Of a stretch of DNA of 64,000 bases, positions 51,473-59,989 are shown piece by piece (position 1 is the stretch's first letter; every line of letters starts with the position of its first letter). Made by a program: the position numbers and the translations under genes. The stretch covers positions 2,976,001 through 3,040,000 of the forward strand of contig NZ_PDJG01000001.1 in the NCBI RefSeq assembly GCF_002564005.1. Reading direction: 5' to 3'. The notes under the pieces are model-generated. The model saw only the letters and a program-made list of their open reading frames with translations, was not told the origin of the DNA and made no database searches. This stretch comes from Sanguibacter antarcticus. GTDB taxonomy: Bacteria > Actinomycetota > Actinomycetes > Actinomycetales > Cellulomonadaceae.

Positions 51473-51486
51473 CGTTATCGATAACG
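51473..51486. promoter_or_regulatory. LacI operator CGTTATCGATAACG
   Basis: A perfect 14-bp palindrome in the LacI/importer divergent gap. It lies two bases before TTGACA (51488-51493), a good -35 box for the importer operon; the matching -10 is weak (AAGTCT, 17 bp on). A related ACTATCGATCGG lies 45 bases downstream. Even-spaced CG-centred palindromes are the standard LacI-family operator form. Confidence 0.8.
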
Positions 51487-51561
51487 ATTGACACGATGGT
51501 TTCGGGGTGCAAGTCTGACTATCGATCGGCTCGACCGTGTCAACGACGACAAGGAGTTCCC

Positions 51562-52845
51562 ATGAAGAAGCGGAATGCACTGACTGCCGCAGCCCTGGCT
51601 GCAAGCCTCGTGATGCTCGCAGGATGCGGCTCAGGAGGAAGCGACGCGGATGCCGGCGACGGCAACACGCTCACGTGGTGGCACAACTCGAACTCCGAAC
51701 CCGGCAAGGGGTACTACGAGGAGGTCGCAGCCGACTTCGAGGCGGACCACCCCGGTGTGACCATCGAGGTCAGCGCCCTCCAGCACGAGGACATGCTCAC
51801 CAAGCTGGACGCCTCGTTCCAGACGGGCGACACACCAGACGTCTATATGGAACGTGGCGGCGGCGAGCTCGTCGCGCACGTCGAGGCAGGTCTCGTCCAG
51901 GATCTTTCCGCCCCCGCAGCAGACGCGATCAGCACGCTCGGTGGAAACGTCACCGGCTGGCAGGTCGACGGCAAGACGTACGCGCTGCCCTTCTCCTTGG
52001 GTGTCGCCGGGTTCTGGTACAACACCGCGCTCTTCGAGAAGGCCGGCATCACCGAGACGCCGACGACGATGACCGAGCTCTACACGGTCATCGACAAGCT
52101 CAAGGCCGCCGACATCGTCCCGATCTCGGTCGGCGCAGGCGACAAGTGGCCGGCAGCCCACTACTGGTACTTTCTCGCGCTGCGCTCCTGCTCCCAAGAC
52201 GTCCTCACGGACGCGGTCTCGTCGAAGGACTTCTCCGACGAGTGCTTCGTCGAGGCAGGCGAGCAGCTGAAGACGCTCGTCGACGCAGAGCCGTTCAACC
52301 CCGGCTACCTCGCGACCGTCGCACAAGCTGGTCCGTCGAGCGCGTCGGGTCTCCTCGTCACCGAGCAGGTCGCGATGGAGCTCGCGGGTCACTGGGAGCC
52401 AGGCGTCATGCAAGGCCTGACCGAGGACCACGAGGGCCTCGGCGACAAGACCGGCTGGTTCTCGTTCCCTGCGGTCGAGGGCGGCGAGGGCGATCCGGCC
52501 GCGCAGCTCGGCGGCGGCGACGCGTGGGCGTGCAGCGTGACCGCACCCGAGATCTGCTCTGAGTTCGTCTCCTACCTCGTCTCCGACACGGTCCAGAAGG
52601 GCTTCGCCGAGAACGGCATGGGGCTCCCGACCAACCCGGCCGCGACCAGCTCGGTCGCCGACCCCGCCATCGCCGATCTCCTCGCCGTCCGCGACGAGGC
52701 GCCCTACGTTCAGCTCTACTTCGACACGCTGTTCGGCGAGAACGTCGGTGGCGCCATGAACGATGCCATCGCCCTGATGTTCGCAGGCAAAGCCTCCGCC
52801 CAGGACATCGTCGACCAGACCCAGGCCGCGGCCGACAACGAGTGA
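51562..52845 (+). CDS. Sugar ABC transporter substrate-binding lipoprotein
   Basis: A 427-aa class I (MalE/CebE-type) binding protein. Signal peptide with lipobox LAGC (Cys23), Gly/Asp linker, then LTWWHNSNSEPGKGYYEEVAADFEADHPGVTIEV. Internal motif YALPFSLGVAGFWYNTALFEKAGI is typical of oligosaccharide binders. Ribosome site AAGGAG. First gene of an importer operon (binding protein, two permeases, GH3) under the LacI operator; no ATPase is encoded nearby, so it probably uses a shared MsiK-type ATPase. Confidence 0.95.
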   Translation: MKKRNALTAAALAASLVMLAGCGSGGSDADAGDGNTLTWWHNSNSEPGKGYYEEVAADFEADHPGVTIEVSALQHEDMLTKLDASFQTGDTPDVYMERGGGELVAHVEAGLVQDLSAPAADAISTLGGNVTGWQVDGKTYALPFSLGVAGFWYNTALFEKAGITETPTTMTELYTVIDKLKAADIVPISVGAGDKWPAAHYWYFLALRSCSQDVLTDAVSSKDFSDECFVEAGEQLKTLVDAEPFNPGYLATVAQAGPSSASGLLVTEQVAMELAGHWEPGVMQGLTEDHEGLGDKTGWFSFPAVEGGEGDPAAQLGGGDAWACSVTAPEICSEFVSYLVSDTVQKGFAENGMGLPTNPAATSSVADPAIADLLAVRDEAPYVQLYFDTLFGENVGGAMNDAIALMFAGKASAQDIVDQTQAAADNE

Positions 52846-52851
52846 CGGACC

Positions 52852-53844
52852 ATGTCTGACAACGCACAGACGCCCCCCGGCCTGCGCAAGCCGCAGGCCG
52901 GGGGGCAGGTCAGGGGGCGTCGCGCCCTGACGAACGCGTGGCGCCAGCGCCTGGAGATCATCTTCTTCGTCGCTCCGGCGCTCGTCCTCTTCGCGATCTT
53001 CGTGGTCGCACCCGTGCTCCAGGCGGCGCACTACTCGCTGTTCCGCTGGAACGGGCTCGGTCCCATGGACAACTTCGTGGGGCTCGCCAACTACAGCAGG
53101 GCGCTGCAGGACACGATCTTCACCGGTGCAGTCATGCACAACCTCATCATCATCGTGCTGTCGATCCTCATCCAGCTCCCGCTCGGCCTGGGGATCGCGC
53201 TCCTGCTCAACCGGGACATCTGGGGGCGCGCGATCATGCGCGTCATCATCTTCGTGCCCTACGTCCTCGCCGAGGTCGTCGCCGGTGTCGTGTGGGCGCT
53301 GCTCCTGCAGCCCAACGGCGCGATCGACGCGATGCTCGGCGCGATCGGGCTCGGCGGTGCAACCCAGCTGTGGCTCGGCGACCCGGACATCGCGCTCCTG
53401 ACCGTCATGGTCGTGCTCACGTGGAAGTACCTCGGGCTCGCCATCATCCTCTTCCTCGCAGGCCTCCAAGGGGTGCCGGCCGAGCTGAGCGAAGCCGCAC
53501 AGATCGACGGCGCATCCTGGTGGGCGACCCAGCGTCGCATCACCATCCCGCTCCTCGGGCCGACGATCCGCACCTGGGGCTTCTTGTCCATGGTCGGTGC
53601 CCTCCAGCTCTTCGACATGGTGTGGATCCTCACCAAGGGCGGCCCCGCCAACTCGACGATGACGATGGCGACCTACCTCATCAACCAGGGCACCGAGCGC
53701 AGCCAGTACGGGTACGCGTCCGCGGTCGCCGTCCTCCTCTTCGGCATCTCCTTCGTCTTGGCGATGCTCTACCAGCTCCTCGTGCTGCGCCGGGACATCG
53801 ACTCCGGTGCAGGCCCGCTCCCGATCAAGAAGGTGAAGCGATGA
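52852..53844 (+). CDS. Sugar ABC permease (MalF type)
   Basis: A 330-aa permease with six helices and the EAA loop AELSEAAQIDGASWWATQRRITIPLL. The N-terminal 30 residues are hydrophilic and their codons form a 15-bp stem-loop (52872-52906). Six bases separate it from the binding-protein stop. It pairs with the next permease and a multi-substrate ATPase supplied elsewhere. Confidence 0.95.
   Translation: MSDNAQTPPGLRKPQAGGQVRGRRALTNAWRQRLEIIFFVAPALVLFAIFVVAPVLQAAHYSLFRWNGLGPMDNFVGLANYSRALQDTIFTGAVMHNLIIIVLSILIQLPLGLGIALLLNRDIWGRAIMRVIIFVPYVLAEVVAGVVWALLLQPNGAIDAMLGAIGLGGATQLWLGDPDIALLTVMVVLTWKYLGLAIILFLAGLQGVPAELSEAAQIDGASWWATQRRITIPLLGPTIRTWGFLSMVGALQLFDMVWILTKGGPANSTMTMATYLINQGTERSQYGYASAVAVLLFGISFVLAMLYQLLVLRRDIDSGAGPLPIKKVKR
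52872..52906 (+). promoter_or_regulatory. Stable hairpin in the first codons of the permease
   Basis: GCCCCCCGGCCTGCG (52872-52886) pairs perfectly with CGCAGGCCGGGGGGC (52892-52906) around a 5-nt loop, about 20 bases after the permease start codon. Such a stem at the SBP/permease boundary can stop exonucleases and slow ribosomes, keeping binding-protein levels above permease levels, as known for malE-malF. It is also within coding sequence, which is unusual. Confidence 0.75.
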
Positions 53845-54737
53845 GCACCTCCACGACGCTCCCCGCCACGACAGCCCCCGCGCGGACGGTCCGTCGGCGC
53901 ACGGCCCGGCGGTCGTCCCCTCGCCCTGGCGCCGGTGTCCTCACGTACGGCATCGCGCTCGTCGTGCTGGGCGCCACGCTCGGGCCCGTGGTCTACGCAG
54001 TACTCGGTGGCTTCCGTTCCAACGCCCAGCTCGTCTCGGACCCCGTGGGGCTGCCCAGCCCGTGGGTGACGACGAACTACACCGGGGTGCTCACCTCGCC
54101 AGACTTCTGGCGCTTCGCCCTCAACTCGACGATCATCGCGCTGCTCACCACGATCATCGTCGTCGTGCTCGGCGTCATGGCCGCCTACCCGCTGGCCAGG
54201 TACCGTTTCAAGGGGCGCGAGCCGCTCTTCCTCGTGTTCACGCTCGGTCTGCTCTTCCCGCTGACCGTCGCGATCATCCCGCTGTTCCTCATGATCCGTG
54301 ACCTCGGCCTCAACAACACCGTCTGGGGCGTGGCACTGCCGCAAGCAGCGTTCGCGCTGCCGATCACCGTCGTCATCCTGCGCCCGTTCCTCATGGCGCT
54401 CCCCATCGAGCTGGAGGAGGCCGCGATGCTCGACGGCACGTCACGCATCGGGTTCTTCTGGCGCATCCTCGTCCCGCTGTCCGGGCCTGGGCTCGTCACG
54501 GTCGGGGTCCTCGCGTTCGTCGCCTCGTGGAACGCGTACCTCCTGCCGCTCCTCGTCCTCAACGACCCCGCCTCCCAGACGCTCCCGCTCGGGGTCGCAA
54601 CCTTCTCGACCCAGTACGCGCAGGACACCGCCGGTGTCCTCGCCTTCACGTCGCTCGCGATGATCCCTGCGCTCGTCTTCTTCCTCGCGATGGAGAAGCG
54701 CATCGTCAACGGGCTCCAGGGCGCGGTCAAGGGCTGA
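53841..54737 (+). CDS. Sugar ABC permease (MalG type)
   Basis: A 298-aa permease with six helices and the EAA loop IELEEAAMLDGTSRIGFFWRILVPLSGPG. The ATG overlaps the MalF-type stop (ATGA). The first 35 residues are Thr/Arg-rich and cytoplasmic. Confidence 0.95.
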   Translation: MSTSTTLPATTAPARTVRRRTARRSSPRPGAGVLTYGIALVVLGATLGPVVYAVLGGFRSNAQLVSDPVGLPSPWVTTNYTGVLTSPDFWRFALNSTIIALLTTIIVVVLGVMAAYPLARYRFKGREPLFLVFTLGLLFPLTVAIIPLFLMIRDLGLNNTVWGVALPQAAFALPITVVILRPFLMALPIELEEAAMLDGTSRIGFFWRILVPLSGPGLVTVGVLAFVASWNAYLLPLLVLNDPASQTLPLGVATFSTQYAQDTAGVLAFTSLAMIPALVFFLAMEKRIVNGLQGAVKG

Positions 54738-54809
54738 ACGCCCGCTACCTCCCGCGCCCGCACCAACCCGGTCCCTCTCCCGACGGACCTGCTCGAAGGA
54801 GTGGTACCA

Positions 54810-57161
54810 GTGACAGAACGTCAGACGCACCCTGCGGGGCTCGACGTCCCGTGGGCGTCAGCCCGCGTGCGCGACCTCCTCGCGCAGATGACCCTCGACG
54901 AGAAGCTCGCACAGCTCGTCGGCTACTGGGTCGACCAGGGCGGTGCGGTCGTCGCGCCCCTCCAGGGCGAGATGGCCACCTCCGGCGACCTCGACGAGGT
55001 CACCCGGCACGGGCTCGGACACCTCACCCGCGTCTACGGCACCCGACCGGTCGATCCTGCCGAGCGCGCCGCCTGGCTGTGGGCGCAGCAACGACGCCTG
55101 CGCACCCAGACCCGACTCGGCATCCCGGCGCTCGTTCACGAGGAATGCCTCACCGGCCTCGCCGCCTGGCAGGCCGCGACCTTCCCCACCCCGCTCGCGT
55201 GGGGCGCGAGCTTCGACCCCGACCTCGTCGAGGAGATGGGTGCAGCCATCGGCGGCTCCATGCACGCGCTCGGTATCCACCAAGGTCTCGCTCCCGTCCT
55301 CGACGTGATCCGCGACCCCCGCTGGGGCCGGGTCGACGAGTGCATCGCCGAAGATCCCTACGTCGTCGGCACCGTCGGCAGCGCCTACGTCCGAGGGCTC
55401 CAGAGCGCAGGCGTGCACGCCACGCTCAAGCACTTCGTCGGCTACTCCGCCTCGCAGTCCGGACGCAACCACGCACCCGTGCACGCCGGGCCGCGCGAGG
55501 TCGCCGACGTCCTCCTGCCCCCCTTCGAGATGGCCGTGCTCGACGCCGGAGCGCGCTCCGTCATGAACTCCTACGCCGAGATCGACGGCCTCCCCGCCGC
55601 CGCCGACCCCCAGTACCTCACCGGTGTGCTGCGCGAGCGCTGGGGCTTCGACGGCGTCGTCGTCGCCGACTACTTCGCCATCGCCTTCCTCGCGCTCATG
55701 CAGGCCGTGGCCGCCGACCGTGGCGAAGCAGCAGGCCTCGCGCTCGCCGCCGGCATCGACATCGAGCTCCCGACAGGAGACGCCTACCTCGAGCCGCTCG
55801 CGGAGAAGATCCGGGCAGGTCTCGTCGACGAGGCGCTCGTCGACCGTGCCGTCCTGCGCGCGCTCGCACAGAAGGACGAGCTCGGGCTGCTCGACGAGAC
55901 GTTCGAGGGCGAGCCGCCGACGACCATCGACCTCGACTCACCGCTGCACCGCGACGTGGCACGACGCCTCGCCGAGCAGTCCGTCGTCCTCCTCTCGAAC
56001 GACGGCCTGCTCCCGCTCGGCGGCCCAGGCCAGGGCACCCCCGAGGCTGCGGCCCCGGGCACGGCGCCGCGACGGATCGCTGTCGTCGGACCGAACGGCG
56101 ACCGCCCCGAGGCGCTCATGGGGTGCTACTCGTTCGCCAACCACGTCCTCGCCCACCACCCCGACGTGCCGCTCGGCTTCGAGATCCCGACCGTCGTGCA
56201 GGCGCTGCGTGCGGAGCTCCCCGCGACGGACGTCACCGTCGTCGAAGGCTGCTCCGTCCAGGGCGACGACCGCTCAGGCATCGCGGCCGCCGTCGCCGCT
56301 GCCGCCGACGCCGACGTGGCCGTCCTCGTCCTGGGCGACCAGGCGGGCCTCTTCGGACGAGGCACCGTCGGAGAGGGCAACGACGCCGAGTCGCTCGAGC
56401 TCCCCGGCATCCAGCGCGAGCTCGTCGAGGCGGTCCGCGCGACCGGGACCCCGGTCGTGATCGTCCTGCTCACCGGACGCCCGTACGCGATCGGCTGGGC
56501 GCTCGACGGCGAGCACGCCGTCTCAGCGGTGCTCCAGTCGTTCTTCCCCGGCGAAGAGGGCGGCGCCGCCCTCGCGGGCGTGCTGTCCGGGCGGGTCAAC
56601 CCGTCCGGTCGGCTCCCAGTGAGCCTGCCCCGCTCGGCGGGCGCTCAGCCGTTCTCCTACCTGCACCCGATCCTGGGCGGCCCGTCCGAGGTGACGAGCT
56701 CCGACAGCACCCCGGTGCGCCCCTTCGGCTTCGGTCTCTCCTACACGGGCTTCGAGCGCTCCGACCTCACGACGGACGCCGAGGTCGTCGCCGGCGGCAC
56801 GTTCACGGTGTCGGTGCGCGTGACGAACACCGGGGACCGCGCGGGCGCCGACGTCGTGCAGCTCTATGCGCGAGACACGGTCGCGAGCGTGACCCGGCCC
56901 GTGGCGCAGCTCCTCGGGTACGCGCGCGTCGCCCTCGACGCGGGAGAGTCCGCGGTGGTCGAGCTCCACGTCCCGACGACACGCCTCGCCTTCTCGGACC
57001 GCACCATGACACGGATCGTCGAACCCGGCGCCGTCGAGCTGTGGGTCGGGCCGTCCTGTGATCAGAAGGAGCTGGCGGCGGGGATCGTCGTCACCGGACC
57101 CGTGCACACGGTGACGACCGACGACGCCCGCACGGTGCGGGTCGAGGTGGTGCGCGGCTGA
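54810..57161 (+). CDS. Glycoside hydrolase family 3 (beta-glucosidase/xylosidase)
   Basis: A 783-aa enzyme: GH3 barrel (about 20-330) with TPLAWGASFDPDLVEEMG, VIRDPRWGRVDECIAEDPYVVG and TLKHFVGYS; nucleophile Asp in GVVVADYF; GH3_C domain (about 360-600) with QSVVLLSNDGLLPL; fibronectin type III-like end with FGFGLSYTGFERSDL. No signal peptide, so it hydrolyses imported beta-linked di- or oligosaccharides in the cytoplasm. GTG 54810 with AAGGAG upstream is used instead of GTG 54801. Last gene of the LacI-controlled operon. Confidence 0.94.
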   Translation: MTERQTHPAGLDVPWASARVRDLLAQMTLDEKLAQLVGYWVDQGGAVVAPLQGEMATSGDLDEVTRHGLGHLTRVYGTRPVDPAERAAWLWAQQRRLRTQTRLGIPALVHEECLTGLAAWQAATFPTPLAWGASFDPDLVEEMGAAIGGSMHALGIHQGLAPVLDVIRDPRWGRVDECIAEDPYVVGTVGSAYVRGLQSAGVHATLKHFVGYSASQSGRNHAPVHAGPREVADVLLPPFEMAVLDAGARSVMNSYAEIDGLPAAADPQYLTGVLRERWGFDGVVVADYFAIAFLALMQAVAADRGEAAGLALAAGIDIELPTGDAYLEPLAEKIRAGLVDEALVDRAVLRALAQKDELGLLDETFEGEPPTTIDLDSPLHRDVARRLAEQSVVLLSNDGLLPLGGPGQGTPEAAAPGTAPRRIAVVGPNGDRPEALMGCYSFANHVLAHHPDVPLGFEIPTVVQALRAELPATDVTVVEGCSVQGDDRSGIAAAVAAAADADVAVLVLGDQAGLFGRGTVGEGNDAESLELPGIQRELVEAVRATGTPVVIVLLTGRPYAIGWALDGEHAVSAVLQSFFPGEEGGAALAGVLSGRVNPSGRLPVSLPRSAGAQPFSYLHPILGGPSEVTSSDSTPVRPFGFGLSYTGFERSDLTTDAEVVAGGTFTVSVRVTNTGDRAGADVVQLYARDTVASVTRPVAQLLGYARVALDAGESAVVELHVPTTRLAFSDRTMTRIVEPGAVELWVGPSCDQKELAAGIVVTGPVHTVTTDDARTVRVEVVRG

Positions 57162-57220
57162 GGTGCCGCGGACGGCCGACAGCCCAGTTCCCTGCCCTGT
57201 CGGTCGTCGCGCGGACGGAC

Positions 57221-57226
57221 TAGCAT
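57221..57226 (+). promoter_or_regulatory. Leaderless -10 box TAGCAT for the PaxB/Pyr4-like gene
   Basis: TAGCAT ends six bases before ATG 57233, with no ribosome site. Confidence 0.5.
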
Positions 57227-57232
57227 GCAGAC

Positions 57233-57898
57233 ATGTCCACCGGTCTCACGATCCTCAGCGGTCTCGCCTGGACGATCGTCTACATCGAGGCCATCCGTCT
57301 CGGGTTCAAGCACCGCACGTACGCGATGCCGGTGGCCGCCCTCGGGCTCAACATCGCCTGGGAGACGATCTACGCCGCCGTCGAGATCTCGAACGGGGGC
57401 TCGATCCAGGGCGTGAGCAACCTCGTCTGGGCCTTGGCGGACGTCGCCATCGTGTACACGTTCTTCCGTTTCGGCCGCAGCGAGCTGCCGATGCTCGTCC
57501 CCCGCTGGCTCTTCGTCACCTGGGGTGCAGGCATCCTCGTCGTCGGCTACGTCGTGCAGTGGCTGTTCATCGTGGAGTTCGGTCTCTACCTCGCTCCTCG
57601 GTATGCCGCGTTCCTGCAGAACGCGCTCATGTCCGGGCTGTTCATCGCGTTCTTCGTCGCCCGGCGCGGCGCCCGCGGCCAGTCGCTCACCCTCGGCGTC
57701 GCCAAGTGGCTGGGCACGCTGGCTCCCACCATGCTCTTCGGTGTGGTCAAGGGGTTCGACCCCTTCATCCTGGGCCTGGGGCTGATCTGCTCGGTCCTCG
57801 ACCTCGCCTACATCGGTCTGCTGGTCTGGGCGCGGCGCGTCCCACTGACGATCTCTCCGACGGTGCCCGCCGGGGAGCGTGCTGCGCCGCAGGGCTGA
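57233..57898 (+). CDS. Seven-helix membrane protein, PaxB/Pyr4-like (terpene cyclase-type)
   Basis: A 221-aa protein of seven hydrophobic helices. The segment GFKHRTYAMPVAALGLNIAWE resembles the fungal transmembrane terpene cyclases PaxB, AtmB and Pyr4; Glu44 in AWE matches the catalytic Glu of Pyr4, and Asp187 in SVLDLAYI near the last helix matches the catalytic Asp. Bacterial homologues exist in actinobacteria without a known substrate. No prenyltransferase or other terpenoid gene is adjacent, so the reaction is unproven. Leaderless start. Confidence 0.72.
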   Translation: MSTGLTILSGLAWTIVYIEAIRLGFKHRTYAMPVAALGLNIAWETIYAAVEISNGGSIQGVSNLVWALADVAIVYTFFRFGRSELPMLVPRWLFVTWGAGILVVGYVVQWLFIVEFGLYLAPRYAAFLQNALMSGLFIAFFVARRGARGQSLTLGVAKWLGTLAPTMLFGVVKGFDPFILGLGLICSVLDLAYIGLLVWARRVPLTISPTVPAGERAAPQG

Positions 57899-57957
57899 CC
57901 CCCCGCCGTGCGTGCTCGTCGTAGGGGTCGTCCTGACGACCGTGGAGCCTGCCTTGC

Positions 57958-58728
57958 TCAGTCTGTGATCGACGCGTGGAACGTGTACCGGTCGCCGCGG
58001 TACGCCTGGACGGTGAGCTCGATGGGCTGGTTCTCCTGGTTGAACGTCAGCTGGGTCGCCGACAGGATCGGCACCGGTCCCTCGATCTCCAGGAGCTCTC
58101 GCTCGGTGTCTGTCGCGTTGCGCGCCTCGACGGAGTAATCGGCGTAGCGCGGCACCTGGGACGGCGTGGCTGCGCGGAGCAGCTCGTAGAGGGACGCCTC
58201 GCTGAAGTTGGCCTCGCTGAGATCGGGTGCGACGGACAGCGGAAGCCGGTTGTGCTCGAGCGCGATCGCGAGGCCGTTGAGGTACCGCAGCCTCCGCAGC
58301 TCGAAGAGAGGGACCCCGGGCGCGGTCCGCAGCTGCTCGGCCTCCTGCACGGTCGCTGGCCTGACCGACTGCTCGAGGACTCGGCTGCGCATCGTGAGCC
58401 CGCGTGTCCGGGCCAGGTCGGTGAACCCCTGGACGTGGGCGCGACCGAGGCGCCCAGCACCCTCGAGGGTGCCCGGCGCCACCGCCCACCCACGTGCGGG
58501 GAGCGAGACGAGGACACCTTGCGCCTTGAGCTCGTTGAGCGCCGACCGGACGGTGACGCGCGAGACGTTGAAGCGTTCCACGAGGCGCCGCTCGGACGGT
58601 AGCCGTGCGCCTGCTGGTGTCGCCTCGCGCTCGAGCTCTGCCCGGATGTCGGCGGCGAGCCGTTCGTACAAGGGACGTTCGTCAATTCCTAGCAGCGCGC
58701 TGCTCGTGTGCTCACCCGTGCTGTCCAT
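57958..58728 (-). CDS. GntR/HutC family regulator with UTRA domain (DasR-like)
   Basis: A 256-aa regulator. Winged helix: YERLAADIRAELEREATPAG, then RLPSERRLVERFNVSRVTVRSALNEL. UTRA effector domain: FTDLARTRGLTMRSRVLEQSVRPA, RLRYLNGLAIALEHNRLPLS, and QPIELTVQAYRGDRYTFHASI. UTRA regulators of this type (DasR, NagR, AgaR-like) bind phosphorylated amino sugars. TATCTT lies six bases before ATG 58728 (leaderless). It is divergent from the amino-sugar operon it most likely controls. Confidence 0.92.
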   Translation of the reverse strand: MDSTGEHTSSALLGIDERPLYERLAADIRAELEREATPAGARLPSERRLVERFNVSRVTVRSALNELKAQGVLVSLPARGWAVAPGTLEGAGRLGRAHVQGFTDLARTRGLTMRSRVLEQSVRPATVQEAEQLRTAPGVPLFELRRLRYLNGLAIALEHNRLPLSVAPDLSEANFSEASLYELLRAATPSQVPRYADYSVEARNATDTERELLEIEGPVPILSATQLTFNQENQPIELTVQAYRGDRYTFHASITD

Positions 58729-58734
58729 ACCACG

Positions 58735-58740
58735 AAGATA
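58735..58740 (-). promoter_or_regulatory. Leaderless -10 box TATCTT for the GntR gene
   Basis: TATCTT lies six bases before ATG 58728 on the minus strand; the first ACCAGT repeat begins at its edge. Confidence 0.5.
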
Positions 58741-58794
58741 CCAGTTTTTGATAGAACCAGTACCAGACCAGTAGAAGACTATTGACAGACCAGT
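58740..58794 (+). repeat. Four ACCAGT direct repeats, probable GntR sites
   Basis: ACCAGT occurs at 58740, 58756, 58767 and 58789, spaced 16, 11 and 22 bases. The last two gaps are multiples of the 11-bp helical turn. Each equals half of the DasR element (AGACCAGT half), but the arms are direct rather than inverted. They span both divergent promoters. Confidence 0.7.
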
Positions 58795-58811
58795 TGGCCA
58801 CCGCTTAAAGT
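58782..58811 (+). promoter_or_regulatory. Promoter of the amino-sugar operon
   Basis: TTGACA (58782-58787) and TAAAGT (58806-58811) are spaced 18 bases, a good primary sigma-factor promoter 35 bases before the first start codon. One ACCAGT repeat lies in its spacer. Confidence 0.7.
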
Positions 58812-58845
58812 CCAGAACCTCACATAGTGGTGGAGGGGATTGCAG

Positions 58846-59988
58846 ATGGCTACACAGACCGGCACCGTCCTGGCGTCGTGCAAGACAGGCGCAGAGATCG
58901 CGCACCAGCCCGACGTCTGGCGGGAGGTGGCCGCTCTCGTCGCCGATCGACAGGCAGACCTCGACACGTTCCTCGCCGAGGCGCTCGCAGACCCCCGCAG
59001 CGTCGTCGTTCTCACCGGCGCAGGGACCTCGTCGTTCGTCGGCGAGCTCGTCGCCCACGACATCGCACGTCGCGTCGGCCGCACCGCGATGGCGGTCCCG
59101 ACGACCGACGTCGTCTCCACCCCGCGCTCCGCCCTCCCCGCCGACCGGCCGATCCTGCTGGTGTCCTTCGCCCGCAGCGGGGACAGCCCCGAGTCGGTCG
59201 CCGCAGTGGCAATCGCAGACCAGGTCGCAGACCAGGTGCGCCACCTCGTCATCACGTGCAACGCCGAGGGCGAGCTCGCCCGTCACTGCGCAGGCCGCTC
59301 TGACGCACTCGTCCTGACTCTGCCGGCCGAGGCCAACGACGAAGGCTTCGCGATGACCTCGTCGTTCACCGGCATGGCGCTCACCACCCTCATCGCCTTC
59401 GGTACCGCGCCAGACGTCGCCGCGATCGCCGCGGCCGGGGAAGAGATCCTCGAGACGGCAGAAGCGGCCGTCGCCGAGATCGTCGCCCTCGCGCCTCGCC
59501 GGCTCGTCTACCTCGGCTCCGGCTCGCTCGCAGGCATCGCCCACGAGTCCGCGCTGAAGTGCCTCGAGCTCACCGCAGGTCGCATCGTCGGCCTCGCCGA
59601 CACCTCGATGGCCTTCCGGCACGGCCCCAAGTCCGCGCTCGACGACAGCACGGTCGCCGTCGTCTACCTGTCGAACGACCCGTACACGCGCCAGTACGAC
59701 CTCGACATCGCGAGAGAGCTGTCCGCGAGCATCGGCCACGAGCGCGTGGTCGTCGTCGACGGGACAGGGAACGCCGACGTCCCCGGGACGGTCTGGACCG
59801 TCCCAGGCGTCGCGGGGCTACCCGACGCAGCCTGGGCCCTGCCCGCCATGCTGCTCGCACAGACCCTCGCGCTCGCCGCGTCGCTCGACCACGGGATGAC
59901 ACCGGACAACCCGTTCCCCGGCGGCGAGGTCAACCGCGTCGTCCAGGGCGTCGTCATCCACGCTCTCGATGCTGCGACGGAGCACTGA
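58846..59988 (+). CDS. agaS: SIS-domain aldose-ketose isomerase/deaminase (AgaS-like)
   Basis: A 380-aa protein with two SIS domains: VVVLTGAGTSSFVGELVAHDIARRVG and LLVSFARSGDSPESVAAVAIAD (first), then RLVYLGSGSLAGIAHESALKCLELTAG and FRHGPKSALDDSTVAVVYLS (second). This is the layout of AgaS, the galactosamine-6-phosphate deaminase/isomerase, and of GlmS isomerase domains without the glutaminase. It would convert a phosphorylated amino sugar to the keto-sugar phosphate. First gene of a five-gene operon. ATG 58846 follows GGAGGGGA. Confidence 0.85.
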   Translation: MATQTGTVLASCKTGAEIAHQPDVWREVAALVADRQADLDTFLAEALADPRSVVVLTGAGTSSFVGELVAHDIARRVGRTAMAVPTTDVVSTPRSALPADRPILLVSFARSGDSPESVAAVAIADQVADQVRHLVITCNAEGELARHCAGRSDALVLTLPAEANDEGFAMTSSFTGMALTTLIAFGTAPDVAAIAAAGEEILETAEAAVAEIVALAPRRLVYLGSGSLAGIAHESALKCLELTAGRIVGLADTSMAFRHGPKSALDDSTVAVVYLSNDPYTRQYDLDIARELSASIGHERVVVVDGTGNADVPGTVWTVPGVAGLPDAAWALPAMLLAQTLALAASLDHGMTPDNPFPGGEVNRVVQGVVIHALDAATEH

Positions 59989-59989
59989 C

